Source: Metalysinibacillus jejuensis (lineage in GTDB: Bacteria; Bacillota; Bacilli; Bacillales_A; Planococcaceae). From it: DNA of 64,000 bases. Made by a program: the position numbers and the translations under genes. The stretch spans positions 36,642-100,641 of the forward strand of contig NZ_QAFW01000004.1 in NCBI RefSeq assembly GCF_003057615.1. The letters are read 5' to 3'. Position 1 is the stretch's first letter. Each line of letters starts with the position of its first letter. This document shows positions 27,200 to 34,467 of this stretch, one piece after another. The notes below the pieces were generated by a model. The model searched no databases. It worked only from the letters and a program-made list of their open reading frames with translations, and was not told the origin of the DNA.

Positions 27200-28450
27200 T
27201 TATTCTTTTCCGAGCTGAATCGCTTTTTTGATATCTTTTAATGAACGAGACGGCCCGTACATTAATACGCCACCGCGGTAAACGCGTGCACCGAACCAAC
27301 CTAATATGCCAATCGTAATAAGCATAATGGCAATCGCAAGCAATGGCTCCCACATCGGTAAATCTAATAAACCTACGCGCATAAACATTACTAACGGTGT
27401 AAAGAACGGGAAGTAAGAAGCCCATTTTAAATAAGCAAGCTCTGGGTTCCCTAATCCTGACATTGCAATAATAAAGGCAATGACGATTAAAATTGTCATC
27501 GGCATAATCATTTGTTGTACGTCCTCAATCCGGCTTACTAACGAACCGAGCAATGCTGCAAGTGTGGCATATAAAAAGTAGCCGAGTAAAAAGAAGATAA
27601 CACCGTATACTAACGTCATCGGATTAACATCACTAAACTTCATAAACTCGCCGATATCACCTGTTGCACTGGAAGTACGTACTGCAATAAAACCTGTAAG
27701 CCCAAGTAAAATCATTTGGACAATACCTAACATTCCAATACCAATCACTTTAGCAAACATATGCTTTACAGGGGACACACTAGAAATTAAAATTTCCATC
27801 ACGCGTGAAGATTTTTCCGTTGCTACTTCTGTTGCAATCATACCTGAATATAAAATAACAGCAAAATAAATTAAAAACATTAGTACATAAACTAATACGC
27901 GCGCCTGACCAAGCTCTGCCTCGGACTTAGCAGAAGCTGAAATATTTTTTTCTTCAAACTGTACAGGTGCAAATAATGTTTGTACTTCCGTTTGTGTTAA
28001 CGACAGCTTCTCTGCTTGTTTTTCCGTTTGAATGGCCTGCAAAATTTCTTGTAACATAGCGCCCTTGTCATCCATCATACTTGAGGTTTGATAAGTTGCT
28101 ACAAGTTGCTCATCTGTCGTTAGTTCGACCTTCGCAAAAGCATCTAACTTATCTTTCTTTACCTCATCAATTAACGCTTGTTCGTCCTGCTTAGCGCGTT
28201 TTATCGTAAAGTCATACGATTTATCATTAAGATGTTGGGCGATATTTTGGTACAGTGCATCATCTTCTATAAGTAAAGTAAGCGTATCTGCCTCACCACT
28301 ACCCGTTAAGTCACTTACCTTATCAATAACAGTCGTAATATTCGTCATCAACACAATGCCTAACATCATAATAATGGTTGTAATCACAAAGGACTTCGTT
28401 TTAGCCTTGGTCATAAAAGCTTGTTTAAAAATTATCCAAAACTCACGCAT
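27200..28450 (-). CDS. yhaP: YhaP, ABC-2/NatB-type transporter permease
   Basis: A 416-residue permease: first helix at about 20-40, a large extracytoplasmic region (about 45-185), then five or six helices from about 190 to 390. This is the NatB/YhaP plan. The ATG at 28450 lies inside the end of yhaQ (8-base overlap) and follows GGGGAAAGAG. NatAB-like exporters move sodium ions or respond to cell-envelope stress, but the substrate of YhaQP is not established. Confidence 0.83.
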   Translation of the reverse strand: MREFWIIFKQAFMTKAKTKSFVITTIIMMLGIVLMTNITTVIDKVSDLTGSGEADTLTLLIEDDALYQNIAQHLNDKSYDFTIKRAKQDEQALIDEVKKDKLDAFAKVELTTDEQLVATYQTSSMMDDKGAMLQEILQAIQTEKQAEKLSLTQTEVQTLFAPVQFEEKNISASAKSEAELGQARVLVYVLMFLIYFAVILYSGMIATEVATEKSSRVMEILISSVSPVKHMFAKVIGIGMLGIVQMILLGLTGFIAVRTSSATGDIGEFMKFSDVNPMTLVYGVIFFLLGYFLYATLAALLGSLVSRIEDVQQMIMPMTILIVIAFIIAMSGLGNPELAYLKWASYFPFFTPLVMFMRVGLLDLPMWEPLLAIAIMLITIGILGWFGARVYRGGVLMYGPSRSLKDIKKAIQLGKE

Positions 28451-29342
28451 GCTCTTTCCCCACCTTTGCGATAAAGATATCTTGCAAGGACGGCTCTTCA
28501 ATTTCAAAGTGGCGAATTGGTCCTTGTGCTAACGCATTTGTTAATAACGTATTCGCTACCGCCTCATCATCAATTTGGAACACTGCGCCTTCGAGTGATG
28601 TTTTCATTTCATTAACACCAGCTATGTTAGCTAAATTTGTTAAATCAAAATCTGATTTAATACGTACATTTTTTTTGCCAAAGTTACGCTTCACCTCACG
28701 CAATGAACCTTGTACAAGTTGCTTGCCATGCGACATAATCGACAGTTGCTCACAAAGTTCTTCGACATGATCCATACGGTGACTTGAAAACACGATCGTT
28801 GCACCATTATTACGAAAATCAATAATGGCATCTTTCAGCATTTCCACATTCACTGGGTCTAAGCCTGAAAAAGGTTCATCTAAAATTAATAGTTTTGGGT
28901 CATGCATTAATGAAGCAATCACTTGAATTTTTTGTTGATTACCCTTCGAAAGTTCTTCAACACGCTTTGATGCATACTGCGGTACTTCAAAGCGCGCTAA
29001 CCAATGAGCGATAGCACGTTTTGCATCACCTTTACTCATACCACGTAGCTGTCCTAAAAAAATTAATTGATCCTCTACCTTCATTTTAGGGTAGAGCCCT
29101 CGCTCTTCTGGTAAATAACCAATTTGCGGGCTCGTTGCATAGGAGATCGGTTTGCCGTTCCATAATACATGGCCTTCGTTTGGCGTCAACAAACCTAAAA
29201 TCATACGGAAAGTCGTTGTTTTACCCGCTCCATTAGCACCTAAAAATCCATACATCGAACCTTGCTCAATTGTTAAATTTAAATTATCCACTGCTGTAAA
29301 ATCACCAAAGCGTTTTGTTACATTCGCTATTGCTAATGTCAT
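28443..29342 (-). CDS. yhaQ: YhaQ, ABC transporter ATPase (NatA-like)
   Basis: A 299-residue ATPase: Walker A GANGAGKTT near residue 38, signature LSKGNQQKIQVIASLM, Walker B LLILDEPFSGLDP, switch His in SSHRMDHV, and the C-terminal extension ending SLQDIFIAKVGKE common in NatA-type proteins. It overlaps yhaP by 8 bases. The Xre-controlled small-membrane-protein genes lie directly upstream in the same direction, so they may be co-transcribed, though a 50-base gap allows a separate promoter. Confidence 0.87.
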   Translation of the reverse strand: MTLAIANVTKRFGDFTAVDNLNLTIEQGSMYGFLGANGAGKTTTFRMILGLLTPNEGHVLWNGKPISYATSPQIGYLPEERGLYPKMKVEDQLIFLGQLRGMSKGDAKRAIAHWLARFEVPQYASKRVEELSKGNQQKIQVIASLMHDPKLLILDEPFSGLDPVNVEMLKDAIIDFRNNGATIVFSSHRMDHVEELCEQLSIMSHGKQLVQGSLREVKRNFGKKNVRIKSDFDLTNLANIAGVNEMKTSLEGAVFQIDDEAVANTLLTNALAQGPIRHFEIEEPSLQDIFIAKVGKEHA

Positions 29343-29394
29343 ACCGTTTCACTCCTTTACTATTTGTACGATAGTATTGTCCATCACGTTTCAT

Positions 29395-29706
29395 TTAATT
29401 TCGTTTACTTGCAATAGCAGCACCAATTAACCAACTAGTAAAATGCACCACCCATAAAAAAGTTAACACAAAAAAGGCTGTACCAATCGGTTCAATAAGC
29501 AACACTACTAGCCAAGCCAAGGCTATAGCTACTGCAGTCACAACCCAAGCAAAAGAACGTCCTTGCGTATGAATGGTAACGTAACGCTCATCTAATGCAC
29601 GTTGCTTTTTTAATGCGCGGCGTTGCAAAGGATAAATAAACACCATAAGTAAAAGGGCTAATGGTAACCCAAGTAAAAAGGCCAGCCAATCAAAATTTTC
29701 ATACAT
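29395..29706 (-). CDS. Small membrane protein with DERY motif (DUF2178-like), copy 1
   Basis: A 103-residue protein with three hydrophobic segments (about 8-28, 52-70, 74-95). The cytoplasmic loop carries DERYVTIHTQGRSFAWVVT, the same pattern as the next gene upstream (DERYIVMQYQSRSLAWGVT), so the two are tandem paralogues that have diverged. Five bases separate them. Family function is unknown. It belongs to the cassette of three such proteins led by an Xre-type repressor. Confidence 0.72.
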   Translation of the reverse strand: MYENFDWLAFLLGLPLALLLMVFIYPLQRRALKKQRALDERYVTIHTQGRSFAWVVTAVAIALAWLVVLLIEPIGTAFFVLTFLWVVHFTSWLIGAAIASKRN

Positions 29707-29711
29707 CCGTA

Positions 29712-30023
29712 TTACCCCCTACTTTTTAACTTTTGATAATATAACCACTGCACGGCTAAATGAATAATATATGTTGCAAGTACAAGAAATGTTGCTAACG
29801 AAAATCCTTCTACAATATAAAGTACAGCAAACACCACAACAAGTGTTAATGCTGTTACACCCCAAGCAAGTGAGCGCGATTGATATTGCATCACGATATA
29901 ACGCTCATCATAACGTTTTTCACGCTCGCCCTTACGCTTAATGAAATAAACGGTTATAAGTGACAACACAACTCCTATTACGCCACCAATGACAAAAGGT
30001 ATAACATCAAAGCCCTCTCTCAT
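29712..30023 (-). CDS. Small membrane protein with DERY motif (DUF2178-like), copy 2
   Basis: A 103-residue protein with an N-terminal helix (about 7-26), a basic loop KRKGEREKRYDERYIVMQYQ, and two further helices (about 52-70, 76-95). Paralogue of the protein encoded just downstream. Its start codon abuts the stop of the Xre-type regulator gene, and GGAGGAAGC precedes it. It may be a membrane stress or permease-accessory protein; nothing shows which. Confidence 0.72.
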   Translation of the reverse strand: MREGFDVIPFVIGGVIGVVLSLITVYFIKRKGEREKRYDERYIVMQYQSRSLAWGVTALTLVVVFAVLYIVEGFSLATFLVLATYIIHLAVQWLYYQKLKSRG

Positions 30024-30223
30024 TAAGCTTCCTCCTCAAAATTAAATAATTCTTCAATGGTGCAATCAAATAATTTAGCTATACGATAAGCGAGCAGGAG
30101 CGAGGGATTGTAACGCCCCTTTTCAATCGAAATAATCGTTTGACGCGACACATCTACAAGCTCTGCTAAATCGTCTTGAGTCCAACCTTTTATCGCACGC
30201 TTTTCTTTAATGAAATTTTCCAC
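30023..30223 (-). CDS. Xre-family helix-turn-helix regulator
   Basis: A 66-residue regulator consisting almost only of the Cro/C1-type domain: KGWTQDDLAELVDVSRQTIISIEKGRYNPSLLLAYRIAKLFDCTIEELF. This is the short form found next to small membrane proteins in many Firmicutes. It sits between membrane protein genes and is the natural candidate for binding the tandem operators at 30624-30655 upstream of the cassette, which would make it autoregulatory. Confidence 0.85.
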   Translation of the reverse strand: MENFIKEKRAIKGWTQDDLAELVDVSRQTIISIEKGRYNPSLLLAYRIAKLFDCTIEELFNFEEEA

Positions 30224-30232
30224 TGTGCCACC

Positions 30233-30607
30233 TCACATCTTCTTCGTTACTACTAACAATGACACATATAAAATAAAAATTGTAGCTGGTAGTAAAATTT
30301 GCAGTAAAGCGGATGCACTAACTTTTAGTACATCCGTATTAACGAGTAGTGATAGTACTAGCATGACTACAACGGTAGCATAAAAACTATAACTAGCACT
30401 CGTGCGTTTAATTGTTTTACTGCGTTCATCCGTACTATCTAAATGCTCACCAATTTGCGCGAGCACTAAACACATAAAAGCCATGCTATACGGCATTAGC
30501 ACACCCACTCTAAAACCACTTGTCGTCAACTCGATGACTGTCGTAAATACAGCAAACACTAAAAATATCATACCTAGTGCAGTAAATATCCCCTTACTTT
30601 CTTTCAC
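30233..30607 (-). CDS. Small membrane protein heading the Xre cassette
   Basis: A 124-residue protein with four hydrophobic segments (about 9-27, 32-51, 73-91, 98-119). Between the second and third is STDERSKTIKRTSASYSF, a diverged version of the DERxxxI...S.S motif in the two DUF2178-like proteins downstream, so I infer a common origin for all three. AGGAGGTGATG precedes the ATG. First gene of the cassette, directly after the promoter with tandem operators. Confidence 0.72.
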   Translation of the reverse strand: MKESKGIFTALGMIFLVFAVFTTVIELTTSGFRVGVLMPYSMAFMCLVLAQIGEHLDSTDERSKTIKRTSASYSFYATVVVMLVLSLLVNTDVLKVSASALLQILLPATIFILYVSLLVVTKKM

Positions 30608-30623
30608 GTCATCACCTCCTAAT

Positions 30624-30655
30624 GTAAAGTTAACTTTACGTAAAGGTTACTTTAC
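30624..30655. promoter_or_regulatory. Two abutting 16-bp operators for the Xre cassette
   Basis: GTAAAGTTAACTTTAC (30624-30639) is a perfect palindrome, and it is followed without a gap by GTAAAGGTTACTTTAC (30640-30655), which has the same GTAAAG/CTTTAC arms. A further CTTTAC half-site lies at 30678. They sit between the cassette's -35 (30667-30672) and its first start codon, covering the -10 region, so a bound repressor would block transcription. The Xre-type protein of the cassette is the likely ligand. Confidence 0.75.
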
Positions 30656-30672
30656 ATTCAAAGTGATGTCAA
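30644..30672 (-). promoter_or_regulatory. Promoter of the Xre cassette
   Basis: On the minus strand a perfect -35 TTGACA (30667-30672) is followed after 17 bases by TAACCT as a weak -10 inside the second operator. Overlap of the -10 with a palindrome is the usual layout for autoregulated repressors. Confidence 0.5.
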
Positions 30673-30741
30673 GGAAGCTTTACTTATTTTTTTCGCCAAA
30701 TAGCGTATACTATAAGTATTATGGGAGAAAGGATGATTCAC

Positions 30742-30927
30742 ATGGATTTATACAAAATCACATCATTTAAACCAACAGGGGAACTGGTTGTAGATGAAAA
30801 CTTTGAGGCTGAAAACGATGACGTGGCTAAAACAATTGGTGAACAAAAACTGCAAGAACTCGGCATTGCAGAAACGACGCATCGTGTAGTGTCACCGCGT
30901 GGTAAACTTATTTTATTCCACGTGTAA
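30742..30927 (+). CDS. yhzD: YhzD-like small protein
   Basis: A 61-residue cytoplasmic protein beginning MDLYKITSFKPTGELVVDENFEAENDDVAKTIG and ending RVVSPRGKLILFHV. B. subtilis YhzD, near yhaR/yhaS, has this size and style, so I use that name with moderate confidence. AGAAAGGATGAT, a good match to the anti-Shine-Dalgarno complement, supports ATG 30742; two earlier in-frame ATGs (30721, 30733) lie in or before that site. Function is unknown. It is divergent from the Xre cassette. Confidence 0.65.
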   Translation: MDLYKITSFKPTGELVVDENFEAENDDVAKTIGEQKLQELGIAETTHRVVSPRGKLILFHV

Positions 30928-31252
30928 TAAAAATTAGGGTGTTTAAAATATTGGTATTCGTATCTTCAATACTGTAATCTAAATTATTCACCTTCTTTGC
31001 TTTTGCATAGGAAGCGGACATAAAGAACGATACGCTAGCAACCAAAAATTATATTAAAATAATGCAGATGAATTAAAAAGATACTTAGTGCTTTGAGTTT
31101 GCAAGCACTTTAAGCTGTCATTATTAGTGATTATCTTTAAAAAACCTTACACCTTAAGCGGTGGCAGATGGTAAGTCTATAATCAATTTTGTTCAACAAA
31201 AAGAACTGTTTGTGTAACTTTCTTTAGAAGATGCCGTTTTAACACCAAAATT
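30928..31252. other. 325-base stretch without a recognisable gene
   Basis: No open frame with a ribosome binding site is present. Two local hairpins can be drawn: AGTGCTT (31087-31093) with AAGCACT (31103-31109), and CTTAC (31146-31150) with GTAAG (31171-31175). One frame reads as short fragments broken by stops, so it may be a decayed gene or an unrecognised small RNA; I cannot tell. Confidence 0.4.
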
Positions 31253-31295
31253 AAAGCCCTTGAAATTTTACATGATGTAAAATTTCAAGGGCTTT
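31253..31295. terminator. 43-base perfect palindrome, probable bidirectional terminator
   Basis: Arms of 21 bases, beginning AAAGCCCTTGAAATTTTACA and its exact complement, meet around a single G at 31274. It is followed by TTTTC on the plus strand and by TTTAATTTT on the minus strand, and lies 35 bases past the stop of the minus-strand DUF1269 gene. Confidence 0.75.
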
Positions 31296-31330
31296 TCATT
31301 TATAAGGTAGGTTTTGTCCCGACCTCTTTT

Positions 31331-31903
31331 TTATTTATCTGTAGTAGGTTCTTCATCGTGCGTAAATTTATCTTTTAACCAATGTTTACGTGCCTCGCGT
31401 CGTAACTCTCGCTCCGCTTTATGTGCATCGTCAATTTCCTGTTGCACAGCTGCTGCCGAGAAGCGTACCACTTCACCATCTAATTCAGTTTTTACCGCGT
31501 CATCAATTACACGCTCAGAGTATTCAGATGCTATAGCAATCACACCAACTGTTCCTTCTGTTAAAACATTTGCTGTCTGTTGGAACGTTGACATCGCTCC
31601 CTTGACTTCGCCAATATCGCTAATATTACCGATAATAGAGCCAGTCGTCCAACCAAGTAACATGCCAAGTGGCCCACCAATAATACCAACAAATGCACCG
31701 ATTAAACCACCAGCAAAGAAGCGGTCACTACCTGTTAAATCTGCGGCATCTTTCACTTCGAAACCTTTATCTTTTACATTTTCTATGACCGCAAGTTGCT
31801 CAATTTCTACTTTACCTTCTAAATGCAATGCTTTTAACTTCGAAAACGTCTCGTATGCATGACTATTTTCTTTAAATGTCATAACAACTACTCTTTTTTC
31901 CAT
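31331..31903 (-). CDS. DUF1269 (membrane-loop) domain protein
   Basis: A 190-residue protein. After MEKRVVVMTFKENSHAYETFSKLKAL comes a ferredoxin-like domain, then a glycine-rich hydrophobic hairpin FAGGLIGAFVGIIGGPLGMLLGWTTG (about residues 62-88), a second half GTVGVIAIASEYSERVID, and a charged tail. This is the DUF1269 pattern; the Gly-rich hairpin probably inserts into membrane. The ATG at 31903 follows CAGGAG. Function is unknown. It is divergent from the nuclease gene at 31995. Confidence 0.78.
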   Translation of the reverse strand: MEKRVVVMTFKENSHAYETFSKLKALHLEGKVEIEQLAVIENVKDKGFEVKDAADLTGSDRFFAGGLIGAFVGIIGGPLGMLLGWTTGSIIGNISDIGEVKGAMSTFQQTANVLTEGTVGVIAIASEYSERVIDDAVKTELDGEVVRFSAAAVQQEIDDAHKAERELRREARKHWLKDKFTHDEEPTTDK

Positions 31904-31994
31904 TTCAATCGCTCCTGTCTTATAATAAATGGTAAGGCACGCAATTTCTTGCGTTTCTATTATCTTAACATAATAAAAAGGGGGCATCACGTAA

Positions 31995-32945
31995 ATGGCA
32001 TTTGAAATTAAACCGTTTCCTGAGTTTTCTTGGTCTTACTCGCGGCATAAAACATTCGGGGCGTGCCAACGTCAATATTATTACACGTACTACGCTAGTC
32101 ACAATGGCTGGTTACGCACGAGTGACGCTACTCAAAAACAAGCTTACCGCTTAAAGAAGATGCAAACATTACCGCTCGCAATTGGGCAAATTGTCCATGA
32201 TTTGTTAGCTAAGACGATTCAAACGTATTTTCAAACTAACGATTTACTACAACTTGAATATTTAGAAAAGAATGCACGCGATTTTTTAAATACCATTTAT
32301 CGTAATTCAACTACTTATCAACATCTATGGTTCGAGCAACCAGGTAAACATCCCATCTTTCAAGAAATTCACTATTTTAACACGCTTGATTCACAACAGC
32401 TCCATTTTTATAACGCTATGTTGCGTACGTATTTCGAAAACTTCTTTGCTAGCAAAACGATGCATCGTATCTTGCACGAAAGTGTGACATTTAAACAATT
32501 AGAGGACTTTAGCTATTTGCGTCATGACGGGATAAAGATTTATGTTGTACTTGATTTGCTTTACGTAGATCAACAAGACGATTGGCATATCGTAGACTGG
32601 AAAACAGGTAAACCGTCACCAGATGATCGCGAACAATTAATGTTATATGCGCATTATGTGCATACCTACTATAATATTGCTTACGAAAAGATACACTTAC
32701 ATCTTGAATATTTAGCTTCTGCAACGGTGCAATCATTTCAGGTCAATGACAAAATGCTAGACAATATTTTTTATTTATTTGAGCAAAGTACACACTATAT
32801 GAAAGCATTAATGGCAGATATTTTAACTAATGAGCCATTAAGCGAAGCCGACTTTACTGCTAACCCTGATCGTAATAAATGCACACGTTGTAATTACTTA
32901 GCATTATGCACAGCGCAAACTTACTTCCCTTCAAACTTAGGTTGA
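31995..32945 (+). CDS. Stand-alone PD-(D/E)XK nuclease with Fe-S cysteines
   Basis: A 316-residue predicted nuclease of the RecB/Cas4/AddB family. The core reads IKIYVVLDLLYV...WHIVDWKTGKPSPDDREQLMLYAHYV: the active-site Asp, the DWK pair and the Q-x-x-x-Y helix. Four cysteines, C24 (FGACQRQYYYTY) and C296-x2-C299-x5-C305 at the C-terminus, match the iron-staple that pins Cas4/AddB nuclease domains around a 4Fe-4S cluster. There is no helicase domain and no helicase or Cas gene beside it. The ribosome binding site is AAAGGGGG. Its last 25 bases overlap the end of the convergent yhaR gene. Confidence 0.82.
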   Translation: MAFEIKPFPEFSWSYSRHKTFGACQRQYYYTYYASHNGWLRTSDATQKQAYRLKKMQTLPLAIGQIVHDLLAKTIQTYFQTNDLLQLEYLEKNARDFLNTIYRNSTTYQHLWFEQPGKHPIFQEIHYFNTLDSQQLHFYNAMLRTYFENFFASKTMHRILHESVTFKQLEDFSYLRHDGIKIYVVLDLLYVDQQDDWHIVDWKTGKPSPDDREQLMLYAHYVHTYYNIAYEKIHLHLEYLASATVQSFQVNDKMLDNIFYLFEQSTHYMKALMADILTNEPLSEADFTANPDRNKCTRCNYLALCTAQTYFPSNLG

Positions 32946-33706
32946 CGCTTCTCTACAAATGCTTGTATACCTTCTAAGTGATCTGCTGTTTTACGCATGC
33001 GAGACTGTGCTGCTGCTTCACGTGTCAGCACATCTTGCAACATCGGTAATTTTTGTGCATGAATAATTTTTTTAGTCTCTATCATTGATAAAATCGGCGA
33101 AGCTAATAATTGTCCAATCATTTGATCAGCCATCGCTAAGACATCACCTTTAGGGGCTAAATAATCGACTAAACCTAGCTCTTGCGCTTTTTTAGCCTCC
33201 ATTATTTCACCTTGCCATATTAATTGCTTTGCCTTCATAGCTCCTAAACGCTCTGTCATAAAGAAGTGCCCGCCACCATCCGGCACAAGCCCGATGCCAA
33301 TAAAATTCATCGCAAGCTTACTCTCTTCATCCGCAAAAATAATATCTGCACCGAGTGCCAAACTAAATCCAAGTCCTGCTGCTGCGCCTTGTACGGCCGC
33401 TACTGTAATCATAGGTAATGTATAGTAGGCTTCGACCATAACTTTTAAATAGCGCATCATTTCTTCCATATCAAATGCTTCTTCCGTGTTTAGCATCGCT
33501 TTTATATCGCCACCAGCAGAGAAAGCTTTTCCTGCTCCTTTAATGAGTAATACTTGAATTGCCGGTTCTTTTTTTAAAGTTGCAAAACAATCGGAAAGCT
33601 CTTTCATCATCGTAGCGTTCATCGCATTCATGACCATAGGACGGTTAAGCGTTAATGTAGCACTACGCTCAAATAAAGTTAATTCAATCGTTTCGTATGT
33701 TTTCAT
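32921..33706 (-). CDS. yhaR: Enoyl-CoA hydratase/isomerase family protein YhaR
   Basis: A 261-residue crotonase-fold protein. The oxyanion-hole motifs are GAGKAFSAGGDIKAML and VQGAAAGLGFSLALGADIIFA; the position of the second catalytic Glu of hydratases holds IGIGLVPDGGG, i.e. a Pro-Asp-Gly-Gly version more often seen in isomerase-like members. The start is ATG 33706 after AGGAGTG. B. subtilis yhaR, in the yhaM-yhaR region, is the positional equivalent. A fatty-acid or phenylacetate-type role is possible; substrate unknown. It overlaps the convergent nuclease gene by 25 bases. Confidence 0.83.
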   Translation of the reverse strand: MKTYETIELTLFERSATLTLNRPMVMNAMNATMMKELSDCFATLKKEPAIQVLLIKGAGKAFSAGGDIKAMLNTEEAFDMEEMMRYLKVMVEAYYTLPMITVAAVQGAAAGLGFSLALGADIIFADEESKLAMNFIGIGLVPDGGGHFFMTERLGAMKAKQLIWQGEIMEAKKAQELGLVDYLAPKGDVLAMADQMIGQLLASPILSMIETKKIIHAQKLPMLQDVLTREAAAQSRMRKTADHLEGIQAFVEKRQPKFEGK

Positions 33707-34022
33707 TTTATACACTCCTAAAATTCATAATATAGTCATATATTCGACTTTAAGTAGCAATTCCCTTCTTTTTCGTACTTTTTCATACATACTCTTCTTC
33801 TTTCTAGTACACTAAATTATCAGTATATTCTTTTTACGTTCCTTCTTTTTTCTCTATGAAAGCGTTTTTCATTTCGGAAAACACCGTTTTTGCTCAACTA
33901 CCACCCGCTGTATGTCCTCTCTAAAAACACGAACAATAAAAAAATTTAAAGTTATTTCATTCGCTTTTAACCATTTAATGCTTTTCCTAAAACGATTTTC
34001 AATATTATTTTCACTTTTATCG

Positions 34023-34052
34023 TTGACAAAACTGAACAATAGGGCGTATGAT
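34023..34052 (+). promoter_or_regulatory. Promoter of the serA T-box leader
   Basis: TTGACA (34023-34028), 18-base spacer, TATGAT (34047-34052). The predicted transcript starts about 34059, leaving some 400 bases of leader before serA. The AT-rich stretch 33707-34022 to its left contains nothing else I can support. Confidence 0.65.
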
Positions 34053-34058
34053 GGTTTT

Positions 34059-34350
34059 AGTTCAACAACACAGATATACACGTAAAAAATACAATGCTAG
34101 AGACATGCGACTTATGTAAAATCTAAAGAGAGCTAATGGTTGGTGTAAATTAGTGATTTTCTTAAATTCGTTCCACTCTAACTGTAGACAAGAGGAAATG
34201 CTTGTACGCTCATGCACGTTACGCATATAGCCAAGACTAACATTATGTTAGTGATTTAAGGGTGGTACCGCGGACTAGACATTTATAGCCTTTCGCCCCT
34301 TACAACACAATATCTTTTTGTGCTGTAAGGAGTGAAAGGCTTTTTATTTT
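34059..34350 (+). promoter_or_regulatory. T-box riboswitch (predicted serine type) upstream of serA
   Basis: The T-box core GGGTGGTACCGCGG is at 34259-34273. Upstream is the stem I signature AGAGAGC...GGTTGGTG with its apical stem CTAAT/AATTAG. TAGAG near 34100 can pair with CTCTA at 34176-34180, placing TCC (34172-34174) in the specifier loop, followed by A; TCT at 34177 is the other reading. Both are serine codons. The terminator hairpin AGCCTTTC/GAAAGGCT (34287-34341) with an inner CCTTACA/TGTAAGG stem ends in TTTTTATTTT. Uncharged tRNA-Ser would allow readthrough into serA. Confidence 0.9.
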
Positions 34351-34467
34351 CACCAACATGTAGTCTGTAGCCACCAAACCTTTTAGAACGCGGGAGTTTG
34401 CCTAAGTTTACTTTAGGAAGCCAACATTCGGTAGTTCACCCTATTATATTTTAAGGAGCTAATAATC

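Noticed and set aside
33716..34022. AT-rich gap as a gene remnant
   Set aside because: A 70-residue minus-strand frame exists at 33869-34081, but it overlaps the serA leader promoter, has no ribosome binding site and shows no recognisable motif.
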